A DNA stretch of 64,000 bases, taken from contig QULU01000027.1 in NCBI GenBank assembly GCA_003481775.1, positions 1-64,000 on the forward strand, written 5' to 3'. Made by a program: the position numbers and the translations under genes. This DNA comes from Clostridiaceae bacterium OM02-2AC. GTDB taxonomy: Bacteria > Bacillota_I > Bacilli_A > Erysipelotrichales > Erysipelotrichaceae. A model generated the notes under the pieces. The model made no database searches. It was not told the origin of the DNA and saw only the letters and a list, made by a program, of their open reading frames with translations. This document shows, piece by piece, positions 52,917 through 62,067 of this stretch (its first letter is position 1; each line of letters opens with the position of its first letter).

Positions 52917-53813
52917 ATGAAACTACAGGAAGTGGCACAGCAGGTGCAAATGACCAAGCGGGCCATCAAGTATTATGAGGAAAAGGGACTGCTGCAGGTG
53001 GAAAAGGATGAAAACGGTTATCGCCGATATACCGAAGAGCATATAGCTGTTCTGCAGCAGATTCAGGTTTATCGAAAGCTGGGGATGGAGCTGTCTGCCA
53101 TTCAACGCATTTTTCATGATCCGCAGGTGGAACAAGAGGAGCTGCAGCGGCTTGAGGGACAGATGCAGAGACAACTGGAGCAGCAATCTGCACAGCTGGA
53201 GGCAGTGCGCCAAATGCTGGCAGGCGCAAAGGATTACCAAGTGCTGCAGGAGCAGCTTGATTATCAAACGATTGCGGCAGCTATTCAGGAAATGATACCG
53301 GGCATTTATGGCAAGCTCTTTCTGCATCATTTTCTGCCATATCTGCAGATTCCCATCACGACGCAGGAGCAGCGGGATGCCTATCAGGCAATTCTCACAT
53401 TCTGGGATACAACCGACCTGAAGATGCCGCTGTCTATGAAAATCGTTACATTTCTGATGGGGTTTTTGCAAAATCAGCAGGCCGCAGCAATACAGGCAAG
53501 GCTGGATGCACAGCTGAAAAGGCTACTGGAACCGAATGCAAAGCAGTACGCGCAAATGAAAAAGGCGGTTCTCCATCAGTATCGGGTTCAGAAATATTGT
53601 CTGCTTCGCTATCTGCCTTCCTCTATCAGTAAACGGCACTGGATGATGGAACTGCAAAGAAGCGGTTACAATGATGTATTCCTGCCGAATATGGAGAAGC
53701 TGAGTCCAACCTATCGGGAATATCGAAATGCCCTATATGCAATCAATGACAGGATTTGTACAGAGCTGAATCTAGGCTATGATGAATATTTCCATCTTGT
53801 GAAGAAATCATAA
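52917..53813 (+). CDS. MerR-family regulator
   Basis: This is a 298-residue protein with GGAGGTGAT upstream. Residues 1-70 are the MerR winged helix (LQEVAQQVQMTKRAIKYYEE followed by KGLLQVEKDENGYRRY), and residues 75-105 the coiled dimer helix. The C-terminal ~190 residues are an all-helical effector domain I cannot identify. No co-transcribed target gene follows, so it may control only itself or distant genes. Confidence 0.88.
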   Translation: MKLQEVAQQVQMTKRAIKYYEEKGLLQVEKDENGYRRYTEEHIAVLQQIQVYRKLGMELSAIQRIFHDPQVEQEELQRLEGQMQRQLEQQSAQLEAVRQMLAGAKDYQVLQEQLDYQTIAAAIQEMIPGIYGKLFLHHFLPYLQIPITTQEQRDAYQAILTFWDTTDLKMPLSMKIVTFLMGFLQNQQAAAIQARLDAQLKRLLEPNAKQYAQMKKAVLHQYRVQKYCLLRYLPSSISKRHWMMELQRSGYNDVFLPNMEKLSPTYREYRNALYAINDRICTELNLGYDEYFHLVKKS

Positions 53814-53914
53814 ACCTTTTTCTGTCCGTGCTGGAATGCGGCGCCATTCCCATCACAAACAGAAAGTGAAAAGCAGGTGATACGCTATTAGTTCTTTCTC
53901 CTGTCAGGATGTTT

Positions 53915-53995
53915 ATGAAAAAGAGAGTTCGATTTCTATTGATGAACGCGATCATTTTGAATGCTCTATTTCAGGTTATACCCACAAGCGAGTAA
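53915..53995 (+). CDS. Doubtful small hydrophobic peptide (26 residues)
   Basis: A short frame MKKRVRFLLMNAIILNALFQ with a weak AGGA upstream lies in the gap after the MerR gene. It is basic then hydrophobic, like a tiny membrane peptide. Support is slight. Confidence 0.2.
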   Translation: MKKRVRFLLMNAIILNALFQVIPTSE

Positions 53996-54076
53996 GAGCC
54001 ACGTTATTGCTGTGCTACCTTTTTCAAAACACACTGCGTGCTTCAGCATGTATGTTCATGTACTAGCGTTCTGCAT

Positions 54077-54117
54077 AAAAAAACAAGGCATATGATTTCA
54101 CGTGCCTTGCTTTTTTA
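54077..54117. terminator. Bidirectional terminator
   Basis: CAAGGCA pairs with TGCCTTG (12-base loop) with A and T runs on either side. It serves the flavodiiron gene on the minus strand and could end plus-strand transcripts too. Confidence 0.75.
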
Positions 54118-54149
54118 TGTAGATGTTTCATAGCAGTGCCAAATCAGGA

Positions 54150-55349
54150 CTACATCGCCTTGATTTCTTCAGCAATCTGCTTTCCAAGCTCCATCAGTGC
54201 GTCCAAATCCTCTTCACTCGGTGTGTAATTCTGTGAAACGACCGTATCATTCAGCAGGGTGATGCCGGCTTTTTCCAGACGGGCATTGATTTCCTTTGTG
54301 ACAAGATTTGCCCAGCCGTAGGATCCAAAGCCCAGACCCTTTTTATTCTTCACCTTGCAGGTAACCAGCTTTTCAAGGAATGCCGCGATACTTCCTGCCA
54401 TGGCATTGTTGTAATTTCCGCTTCCAACCAAAATCGCCTTGGCATCCAGCAGCTCCTTTTGAATGATCGCTGGGGAAGTCATTGAGCATTTGAAGATTTT
54501 TACACAGATTCCGTTTCTTCCCATGCCCTCTGCAAGTGCCTCTGCCATCATCTGCGTATGCTTCCAGACACTTTCATACACGATAACTGCTTTATCAACC
54601 GCCTTGAAGGTCGCAAAATCCTCATATGCCTGAAACAGCTCCGGCAGGTAGCTTCTCCAGATAATACCGTGTGCCGGGGCAATCATATCAATGTCTAGCT
54701 TCATCTCTTGAATCTGCTTCAGCTTATTAGCAACCTGCATACCATATGGCATGACGATGTTTGCATAGTAATCCTTTGCACGATCAATACACTTGGCAGC
54801 TCCGTGTGCATCATCAAAGATATCATAGCTTGCAATGTGCTGTCCGAATGCATCATTGGAGAATGCAATTTTCTGTTCTGCGACATAGGTCAGCATGTTA
54901 TCCGGCCAGTGAATCATCGGCATTTCCACAAATGTCAGTGTGTAACGTCCTGTGGATAAGGTATCTCCGGTTTTCACCCTTTGAAAATCATAGCTTTTGA
55001 AATACTGCTTCAGCATGATACCCACACCGGCATTGCTTGCATACGGCTTGGCATCCGGATAATCCTTCATAAATTTCAGGAAGCCTCCGGAATGATCCGG
55101 CTCTGCATGCTGCACGATGACATTATCAATGGTACGCTCACCGATTACCGAACGAATTCGCTCCATCATCGTATCATAAAATTCTTCTTCAACTGTATCG
55201 ATCAGCGTCACCTGCTCATCCACAATCAGATAGGAGTTGTAGGTTGTCCCTTCTGCGATCGGAAACAGATCACCGTGAAAATGGCGGCAGTTGAAATCAT
55301 GAACGCCGACCCAGTACATATTTTCTTTAATTTGTATTGCTTGTTTCAT
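54150..55349 (-). CDS. Flavodiiron protein (FprA-type A flavoprotein)
   Basis: This is a 399-residue protein. The ATG at 55349 follows AGAGG by eight bases. The N-terminal metallo-beta-lactamase-like domain holds the diiron ligands in VQHAEPDHSGGFLKF (H-x-E-x-D-H) and later IDMIAPAHGIIWR. The C-terminal flavodoxin domain begins VIVYESVWKHTQMMAEALA near 250. Such enzymes reduce O2 to water or NO to N2O in anaerobes, using reduced rubredoxin or F420. No rubredoxin domain is fused. Confidence 0.93.
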   Translation of the reverse strand: MKQAIQIKENMYWVGVHDFNCRHFHGDLFPIAEGTTYNSYLIVDEQVTLIDTVEEEFYDTMMERIRSVIGERTIDNVIVQHAEPDHSGGFLKFMKDYPDAKPYASNAGVGIMLKQYFKSYDFQRVKTGDTLSTGRYTLTFVEMPMIHWPDNMLTYVAEQKIAFSNDAFGQHIASYDIFDDAHGAAKCIDRAKDYYANIVMPYGMQVANKLKQIQEMKLDIDMIAPAHGIIWRSYLPELFQAYEDFATFKAVDKAVIVYESVWKHTQMMAEALAEGMGRNGICVKIFKCSMTSPAIIQKELLDAKAILVGSGNYNNAMAGSIAAFLEKLVTCKVKNKKGLGFGSYGWANLVTKEINARLEKAGITLLNDTVVSQNYTPSEEDLDALMELGKQIAEEIKAM

Positions 55350-55551
55350 TTCCTTCACCTCTGGCTTCTATTTTAATATGATATAAGGAGGATGTCCACT
55401 TATTTGATTTTTTATTCACAAATAAAATACATACCGTTATTTGCAGTTTTTAGCAGAAACGGTACACGAATTGAAAATTAAGTTGCAAACCCGTTTAAAT
55501 TCAAAGATTCGGGTAGTATAATATAGATATCAATAAAGGAGGAGCTATTTC

Positions 55552-56691
55552 ATGATTATTCAAAGTAAGAGAGTATGGGTACTCGGTCACTTCATCGAAG
55601 CCCAGCTGGAGCTGGAGGATGGAAAAATCAAAAATATTCTGGCGTATGGCGCAAAACCGGCTGATAAGGACTATGGTGAAAGACGAATTGTACCGGGATT
55701 CATTGACGTTCATACACATGGTGCTTATGGCTTTGACACCAATGATGCGGAAGAAGAAGGTCTGCGCAACTGGATGAAGCACATCCCTGAGGAAGGTATT
55801 ACCGGCATCTGTCCTACCACAATTACACAGACAGAGGAGGTACTTACCAAGGCAGTGAAAAATGTCGCAAAGGTTGTTGCGGATGGCTATGAGGGTGCGG
55901 AAATCCTCGGTATTCATTTTGAGGGACCATATCTGGACATGGTTTACAAGGGAGCACAGCCGGAGCAGTGTATCGTAAAACCGGATGTTGAACAGTTCAA
56001 GCGATATCAGAAGGCTGCCAACGGACTCATCAAAATTATAACAATGGCTACGGAGCGCGATGAGAATTTTGAATTGACAAGATATTGTGCAGCAAACGAT
56101 GTCCGTGTGAGCATCGGACACTCTGCGGCAACGATTGAAGAAGCAGGAATGGCGATTGCCAACGGAGCTACTTCCATGACGCATATCTTTAACGGAATGA
56201 CTCCCTTCCATCACCGCAAGCCGGGTCTGGTAGGGGCTGCTATGCGCTTCCGTGATACCTTTGGCGAGGTCATCTGTGATGGAAATCACTCTACACCGGA
56301 TGCATTGAATGATCTGTTCATGGCAAAGGGAAGAGATTATACCATTATGATTACGGATGCGTTAATGGTAAAAGGTCTGCCGGTAGGGACAAAGGTTCTC
56401 TTCGGCGGAAATGAAATTGAGCTGTATCCGGATGGAAGTGCACATCTGACTGGCGCAAAGAGTCTTGCAGGCTCTACTCTGAAGGTCAATGAGGGCTTGA
56501 AGGTGCTTGTTGAAAAAGCGATGATTCCTTGGGATTACGCAATCAACTCCTGTACACTGAATCCGGCGAGATATCTGAATGTGGATGATCGCAAAGGAAA
56601 GCTTGTGGCTGGCTATGATGCAGATATCGTTGTACTGAATGACGATTACTCTGTAGAAATGACATATGTAAGAGGAAAAGAAGCATTCTAA
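55552..56691 (+). CDS. nagA: N-acetylglucosamine-6-phosphate deacetylase
   Basis: This is a 379-residue protein of the amidohydrolase fold. VHTHGAYGFDTND carries the H-x-H. EILGIHFEGPYLDM carries the metal-binding Glu. GHSAATIEEA and MTHIFNGMTPFHHRKPG supply further His. ITDALMVKG has the catalytic Asp. GGAGG precedes the start and TATAAT lies near 55517. It converts GlcNAc-6-P to GlcN-6-P, the substrate of NagB encoded at 60987. Confidence 0.95.
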   Translation: MIIQSKRVWVLGHFIEAQLELEDGKIKNILAYGAKPADKDYGERRIVPGFIDVHTHGAYGFDTNDAEEEGLRNWMKHIPEEGITGICPTTITQTEEVLTKAVKNVAKVVADGYEGAEILGIHFEGPYLDMVYKGAQPEQCIVKPDVEQFKRYQKAANGLIKIITMATERDENFELTRYCAANDVRVSIGHSAATIEEAGMAIANGATSMTHIFNGMTPFHHRKPGLVGAAMRFRDTFGEVICDGNHSTPDALNDLFMAKGRDYTIMITDALMVKGLPVGTKVLFGGNEIELYPDGSAHLTGAKSLAGSTLKVNEGLKVLVEKAMIPWDYAINSCTLNPARYLNVDDRKGKLVAGYDADIVVLNDDYSVEMTYVRGKEAF

Positions 56692-56710
56692 TCAGCGTAC
56701 GAAATCGTAA

Positions 56711-56735
56711 GGGAATCCACAGGATTCCCTTTCTT
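56711..56735 (+). terminator. Terminator of nagA
   Basis: GGGAATCC pairs with GGATTCCC (three-base loop), followed by TTTCTTC. Confidence 0.8.
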
Positions 56736-56846
56736 CAGCAATTTCACGGCAATGCTCACATAATTTGGGTTGAGCTTTGCTGAATTACACATAATTTACC
56801 ATGATCTATACATAATATATTGATAGACATTTTGTATACTATAGTC

Positions 56847-56964
56847 AAGCAAGAGGTATCTTGCTTGTATGAACTATTTCCCCCAAAATTATTTCATACT
56901 TTCTCCCTTTCAAAATAATAATTATCATATACAGAGAAGATGCTTCCCCCAAGGCATCTTTTTT
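56847..56964 (+). ncRNA. Candidate small RNA, copy 1 of a tandem family
   Basis: TATACT (56835-56840) would start a transcript near 56847. It opens with hairpin AAGCAAG-AGGTAT-CTTGCTT. Next GTATGAA/TTCATAC encloses a loop with CCCCC followed by AAAATTA. An A/T-rich linker leads to a terminator hairpin AGATGC/GCATCT whose loop is TTCCCCCAAG, followed by T. No open frame or ribosome binding site is seen. C-rich loops are typical of small RNAs that pair with ribosome binding sites. Confidence 0.65.
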
Positions 56965-57254
56965 GTTGGCATGCGTCAACCTTTCTAAGACAATCTGCAA
57001 AGAATTGCCCACAGCCATACCTCATGATCTTATTCTTTTGTACAGGCAGTTTTCTTGAATTAGATTATGTCATCTGTACCTGTTCAGCTTTTTCATATCA
57101 GGAGACGACAGCGGTGGGGAAATCAAGAGTGCAGCTGCAGCAATTTCCAGCATAAAAGGGTGCATACAGTCGCTTGATCCGCTGCCAAGATATCGCATAT
57201 AAGTTACCATGCTTATACATCATATAGCGATTGTTTAGCGCATCCTATATGCTA

Positions 57255-57370
57255 GCAGAAGGTATCCTGCCTGTATGGAATATGCTCCCCCAAAATTATT
57301 TCATGCGTTCTCCCTTTTAATACAATAACCATATACAGAAAAAGGTGCTTTCCCCTAAGGCACCCTTTCT
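57255..57370 (+). ncRNA. Candidate small RNA, copy 2
   Basis: The plan matches copy 1. A GCAG-AAGGTATC-CTGC hairpin comes first, then a CTCCCCCAAAATTATTTCATG segment (first bases unpaired), and GGTGC/GCACC with the loop TTTCCCCTAA as terminator. The -10 (TATATG or TATGCT near 57246-57252) is less regular, so this copy may be weaker or differently controlled. Confidence 0.6.
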
Positions 57371-57528
57371 GTTGGTGTATAGAAAGAAGTGACTGAGATT
57401 TTTACACCCTTTTTCTAAAGTCTGTATCCTTGTGCGTTCACACAATTTGGGTACCGACACTTGAAAGAACACACATTTTTACAAGTTCTCTACATATTTA
57501 AAATATAACTTTTTAGTATACTGTAGTC

Positions 57529-57650
57529 ATGCAGGAGGAATCCTGCAGATATGAATTTTTCCCCTCAGAAAATTTTTCATACTTTTCCTTTCTATTAAAT
57601 AAATAATAAGCAACAGCAAAAGGAGCACTTCCCCCAAGGTGCTCCTTTTG
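57529..57650 (+). ncRNA. Candidate small RNA, copy 3
   Basis: TATACT at 57517-57522, then hairpin GCAGGA/TCCTGC (57531-57546), then an ATATGAA...TTCATA stem with a TTTCCCCTC loop, then terminator GGAGCAC/GTGCTCC with the loop TTCCCCCAAG and TTTTG. The terminator is 55 bp before the HAD gene. Confidence 0.65.
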
Positions 57651-57704
57651 TTTTCTTTGTCTGTCGTGCTATAATGATAAGCGTTATGAAATGAGGGATT
57701 CCAT

Positions 57705-58490
57705 ATGAAAAATATAAAAGCTTTATTTTTTGATGTAGACAATACGCTTTACACCCATCGCATTCACGATTTTCCTGCAACTACCCGCCTGGCGTTGAAT
57801 CTCCTAAAGGAAAACGGATACCGTATCGGTGTCGCTACAAGTCGCTGCCGCTATGAGGTCCGCAATCTTCCGTCCTTTTTCCGTGAATTTTCCTTTGATG
57901 CCGCAATCTATGATGGCGGAGCACTGGTCATGGGAAGGAAGGAGGTTGTCACCAGCTTTCCTCTGCAGCAGGAGCAGGTGGAACGGCTCATCCGCTATTG
58001 TGAGCAAAGACATATACCGGTACGGTATTCCACCTTTGACAATGACTGTCTGACAACACCGTGTCCCCACAATATTCGTGATGAGTTTTTCAAGCTGTAT
58101 CTGAATATGCCCATCGTCAAGCCCTATGCACAGGAATCGGTCTTTAATATGCTTGCCTATCCGCAAAACGAAACACAGCGGAAAGAGATTCTCGCCCTTA
58201 TGAAGGATGCCTTTATTGTGACACATTCCTCCAACACATTGGAAATCACTGCGGAAAACGTAGATAAAAGCAGGGGTGTAGAAGCGATGGCTGCACATTG
58301 GGATATACCGGTAGAACAGATTGCGTGCTTTGGTGACGGTGCCAATGATGTGGGCATGCTGCGTGCTGCGGGCATTGGCGTCGCTATGGGAAATGCCAAT
58401 CCAAAAGCAAAGGAGGCAGCAGATCATATTTGTGCTTCCATAGACGAGGACGGCGTGTATCTCTTCTGTAAACAGATGGGGTGGATATAG
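57705..58490 (+). CDS. HAD-superfamily Cof-type phosphatase
   Basis: This is a 261-residue protein. Motif I is FFDVDNTLYTH (Asp at 9 and 11). A class IIB cap of about 100 residues is followed by conserved Lys (VDKSRGVEAMA) and motif IV CFGDGANDVGMLRAAGIGVAMG. The family hydrolyses sugar phosphates or FMN-type substrates in the cytoplasm; the substrate is not deducible. It lies directly downstream of the small RNA array. Confidence 0.9.
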   Translation: MKNIKALFFDVDNTLYTHRIHDFPATTRLALNLLKENGYRIGVATSRCRYEVRNLPSFFREFSFDAAIYDGGALVMGRKEVVTSFPLQQEQVERLIRYCEQRHIPVRYSTFDNDCLTTPCPHNIRDEFFKLYLNMPIVKPYAQESVFNMLAYPQNETQRKEILALMKDAFIVTHSSNTLEITAENVDKSRGVEAMAAHWDIPVEQIACFGDGANDVGMLRAAGIGVAMGNANPKAKEAADHICASIDEDGVYLFCKQMGWI

Positions 58491-58572
58491 CAGGAACTCC
58501 TGCAGTTTCTGCGGCATCTGCATTTTTGTTGTGCTATAATAGACATGAACATTGTACGAGAGGAGAGGCTGT

Positions 58573-59436
58573 ATGAAATTAACAAATAATCGTTATGAGG
58601 TAACCTTTACTGCAAAGGGTGGAGAAATTGAAAGCTTTACCGATTTAAAAACCGGTATGCAGTATATGTGGCAGGGACATCCGGATTACTGGACAGGAAA
58701 AAATCCCGGGTTGTTTCCGTTGGTAGGAAACACTCTGGATGGTACCTATGAAATTGATGGTAAAACGTACGCTATGAAAAATCATGGACTGGTTCGTTAT
58801 GCGACGCTGGATTGTGTGCGCGATGATGGAAATGAGGTCATCCTGGCATTTGATAGCAGTGCGGAAACAAGGGCACAGTATCCCTTTGATTTTCATTATG
58901 AGGTAGGCTATGCACTGCAAAACGATACGCTTACGGTAACCTATCGCATTACAAACACCGGAGAGAGCGAAATGCCGTTTACCTTTGGCTTGCACCCGGG
59001 CTTCAACTGTCCGTTGTGCGAGGGGGAGGCGTTTGAGGATTATACGATGCGCTTTACGAATCCTGAGCAGCTGAAGCAGCTGGTGTTTGATCCGGAAAAG
59101 AAGAAGCCCTATGTTCTGGAGGATGTAAGCCTGCAGACGATACCATGCAGCTATGAGAATATCGAGAAATATGCAACGCTGATCTATCAGGGGATGAAAA
59201 GCTCCTATCTGACATTATCCGGGCCAAAACATCACGGTGTGCGCATATCCATTAGCGGATATCCATATCTGGCGATCTGGACAGCGAAAAAAGGTGCACC
59301 GTTTATCTGTCTGGAGCCGTGGTACGGTCATGCGGATTTTTCAAAAGTAGAGGAAGACTTCTACCATCGTGAGGGTACGATGACGCTTTCTGCAGGGAAG
59401 ACATTCACAACTGCTTATACAATTCAGGTATTTTAA
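58573..59436 (+). CDS. Aldose 1-epimerase family protein
   Basis: This is a 287-residue protein starting at 58573 after GAGGAGAGG. It has the galactose-mutarotase beta-supersandwich pattern: YMWQGHPDYWTGKNPGLFPL, KNHGLVRYATLD (catalytic-type His), TFGLHPGFNCPL (second His) and the C-terminal FICLEPWYGHAD with the Glu. It resembles the LacX/YeaD-like branch that acts on sugars or sugar phosphates. It would assist sugar catabolism with the neighbouring HAD and nag genes. Confidence 0.88.
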   Translation: MKLTNNRYEVTFTAKGGEIESFTDLKTGMQYMWQGHPDYWTGKNPGLFPLVGNTLDGTYEIDGKTYAMKNHGLVRYATLDCVRDDGNEVILAFDSSAETRAQYPFDFHYEVGYALQNDTLTVTYRITNTGESEMPFTFGLHPGFNCPLCEGEAFEDYTMRFTNPEQLKQLVFDPEKKKPYVLEDVSLQTIPCSYENIEKYATLIYQGMKSSYLTLSGPKHHGVRISISGYPYLAIWTAKKGAPFICLEPWYGHADFSKVEEDFYHREGTMTLSAGKTFTTAYTIQVF

Positions 59437-59483
59437 GAAACAGGGATATGCAAATAGAGCATGTGTCATAGAAACGGGGAACC

Positions 59484-59519
59484 GGATATGATAAAAGCTA
59501 TGCATATCCCTTTTTATTT
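59484..59519 (+). terminator. Rho-independent terminator
   Basis: GGATATG pairs with CATATCC (12-base loop), followed by CTTTTTATTT. Confidence 0.75.
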
Positions 59520-59862
59520 CTGAAATTCTTGTTTGCGGCAAGATGAAAAAAGCTGGATTTCTTGGTTTCATTTCCGATACCTATATCTGAAAAGCCCAGC
59601 TTGTGAAGCATAAGAAGAGAATGCAGTAAAGCATGCGTTTTAAAAAATGGAATTCATCTAAAAGGGCCTTCTTTCTTTTATAAACAGCGATGTCCTTTTG
59701 GATGTTGATAGCCCTGGCTGATGGTGCACGTTCATCTACATGCTTCGTCTAGGGATACCATGATATGAAAACAAAAGAAATACTCATTTTATATGTATCC
59801 ACATACACAAAAAAGAAGTATAATGAAGGCAATCGATAAAGATAAAAGGAGGAAGCAAGCAT
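59520..59862. other. Intergenic stretch, no gene seen
   Basis: About 340 bp without a supported frame. The last 30 bp carry the AAAAGGAGGAAG ribosome binding site of the reductase gene. Confidence 0.45.
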
Positions 59863-60783
59863 ATGAAAAGCATTTGCATTGCGGATACGCAGGCACCGGC
59901 TATCGTTCAGGGCTGTATGCGTATTGATGCTATGAAACCAAAGGATTTGGAGACCCTGATTCGTCGTGATCTGGAGCTGGGAATCAATTTCTTTGATCAT
60001 GCGGATATTTATGGAAGGGGTGTCTGCGAGGAGCTGTTTGGAAAGGTGCTGAAGACGCAGCCTTCCTTGAGGAAGGATATGCTCATTCAGTCAAAATGCG
60101 GTATTCATCGCAGTGAAACGACGCATTATGATTTTTCAAGGGACTACATAATTCGTTGTGTGGATGCTTCTATTGAACGTCTGCAATGCGGATATCTTGA
60201 TTATCTGCTGCTGCATCGCCCGGATGCCCTGATGGAGCCATTGGAGGTAGCGGAGGCTTTTGATGCCTTATATACATCCGGCAAAGTAAAGCATTTTGGC
60301 GTCAGCAATCACAATCCCTATCAGATTGAGCTGCTGAAAAAATATAGTAAGCAGCCGATTGAAATCAATCAGATGCAGCTGAGTGTGATGCATACGCCGA
60401 TGATTGACGCCGGGGTGAATGTCAATACCTTCGATTCGCGCGGCATAAACCGCGATAACGGTACACTGGATTACTGCAGACTGCAGGATATAACGATACA
60501 ATGCTGGTCACCGTTTCAGTACGGCATGTTTGAAGGGGTATTCCTTGATAATCCGAAATTCCCTGAGGTGAATACACGCATACAGACACTTGCCGATAAA
60601 TATCAGGTCAGCAACAGTGCGATTGCGGCGGCATGGCTGCTTCGCCATCCGGCACACATGCAGGTAATTCTGGGTTCCGTCAATTTGACGCGTATAGAAG
60701 GAATCGTGAAAGCATGTGACATTACGCTTACCAGAGAGGAATGGTATTCCATCTATGTTGCAGCGGGAAATCAGCTGCCATAA
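59863..60783 (+). CDS. Aldo/keto reductase, YdhF-like
   Basis: This is a 306-residue TIM-barrel oxidoreductase. The catalytic tetrad is visible: Asp and Tyr in FDHADIYGRG, Lys in LIQSKCG and His in DYLLLHRPD. FGVSNHNPYQIELL and ILGSVNLTRIEGIVKA form the NADPH-binding end. The physiological substrate is unknown. Confidence 0.92.
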   Translation: MKSICIADTQAPAIVQGCMRIDAMKPKDLETLIRRDLELGINFFDHADIYGRGVCEELFGKVLKTQPSLRKDMLIQSKCGIHRSETTHYDFSRDYIIRCVDASIERLQCGYLDYLLLHRPDALMEPLEVAEAFDALYTSGKVKHFGVSNHNPYQIELLKKYSKQPIEINQMQLSVMHTPMIDAGVNVNTFDSRGINRDNGTLDYCRLQDITIQCWSPFQYGMFEGVFLDNPKFPEVNTRIQTLADKYQVSNSAIAAAWLLRHPAHMQVILGSVNLTRIEGIVKACDITLTREEWYSIYVAAGNQLP

Positions 60784-60986
60784 GCATTTGATCTACGACT
60801 GCAGCCGTCGAAAGCGAAAGCTGCCATAGAGAAAAAGCGGAGGCTCTCGTATGGGATAGCATGCGCACTGCAGAAAGCCTGTGACGCACAGGTAGCTGGA
60901 AATGCAGGATATGTATGTTCTGACATTGAAAACATGCTTTCAAAATGGTATGATAATACTGTGTAATATCAGGAGGAGAAAAGAAA

Positions 60987-61709
60987 ATGAAAGTTATTGT
61001 AGTGAAAGATTACGATGCAGTAAGCAAAGAAGCATTTGATGTTATGAAGGAAGTTGTCACAAGCAAAAAGGATGCTGTTTTAGGTCTTGCGACAGGCTCC
61101 AGTCCAATCGGATTGTACAAGAACATGATTCAGGATCACAAGGACAATGGAACAAGCTATGCACAGTGCCAGTCTTTCAATCTGGATGAATACGTAGGAA
61201 TCGACAGAAATCACCCGGAATCCTACTGGACATTCATGCATGAAAATCTGTTCAAGGGAATTGATTTGCCGGAGGACAAGATTCATGTACCTTATGGAAG
61301 CACAAAGGAAGATTGTGAAGGATATGAAAAGGCTATGGAAAATGTCAGTGTGGATGTGCAGGTTCTGGGAATCGGCGGTAACGGACACATCGGTTTCAAT
61401 GAGCCGGGTACACCGTTTACAGAGGAAACACACATTGTTGAGCTGACAGAGAAAACACGTTCTGATAACGCGCGTTTCTTTGACAATGACATCAATCAGG
61501 TGCCGACACATGCAATCACAATGGGAATTGCGACAATCATGAAGGCAAAGAAAATCCTGCTTGTAGCATCCGGTGCTAACAAGGCAGATGCTGTTGCGGC
61601 TATGGTCAACGGACCGGTTGATCCGGCATGCCCTGCCAGCGTTCTGCAGAATCATGCGGATGTTGTCGTTGTTGTTGATGAGGCAGCAGCTGCAAAATTG
61701 GCTAAATAA
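60987..61709 (+). CDS. nagB: Glucosamine-6-phosphate deaminase
   Basis: This 240-residue protein matches the short Firmicute NagB. LGLATGSSPIGLYK binds phosphate, NLDEYVG carries the catalytic Asp, and GIGGNGHIGFNEPG holds the Asn/His/Glu relay. The start follows AGGAGGAG. It turns GlcN-6-P into fructose-6-P and ammonia, completing the route begun by NagA. Confidence 0.95.
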   Translation: MKVIVVKDYDAVSKEAFDVMKEVVTSKKDAVLGLATGSSPIGLYKNMIQDHKDNGTSYAQCQSFNLDEYVGIDRNHPESYWTFMHENLFKGIDLPEDKIHVPYGSTKEDCEGYEKAMENVSVDVQVLGIGGNGHIGFNEPGTPFTEETHIVELTEKTRSDNARFFDNDINQVPTHAITMGIATIMKAKKILLVASGANKADAVAAMVNGPVDPACPASVLQNHADVVVVVDEAAAAKLAK

Positions 61710-61725
61710 AATACTATGAGAGAGA

Positions 61726-61759
61726 CGGATATTCCAAGAGAGTGTCCGTTTTCTTTTTG
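61726..61759 (+). terminator. Terminator of nagB
   Basis: ACGGATA pairs imperfectly with TGTCCGT, followed by a T-rich run. Confidence 0.65.
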
Positions 61760-62067
61760 CTTAAAAATGCAAACCGATACAAAACGGCTTACATTCTTGC
61801 AAAATAATACGTGCGTTCAGGGAAAAAGGGGGCGTCAAAATTTCTTTGCTATTCTGCATCGGCTGACTTCTAAGAAAGCCTGTTAAGCTATAGGAATATT
61901 CTGGTCACAGTCTGAATATCCCTAATGATATTGCATTGTAAAGAAGCTCTTTTGCTGGAACGATCGCAGCCCTGCTTATAGCTGACTGGCTCCTTTACAG
62001 GTATTACAGGTTTACTTTTTTTCTATATTCGCTATAATAGGGTTGATAAAGAAAGTAGAGGTAGGAT
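61760..62067. other. Intergenic stretch, no gene seen
   Basis: About 308 bp with no supported frame. TATAAT at 62033-62038, about 30 bp before the next start, is a likely -10. Confidence 0.4.

Noticed and set aside
56940..57155. 71-codon frame within the small RNA region
   Set aside because: It starts inside a terminator hairpin, has no ribosome binding site and is unlike any known protein.
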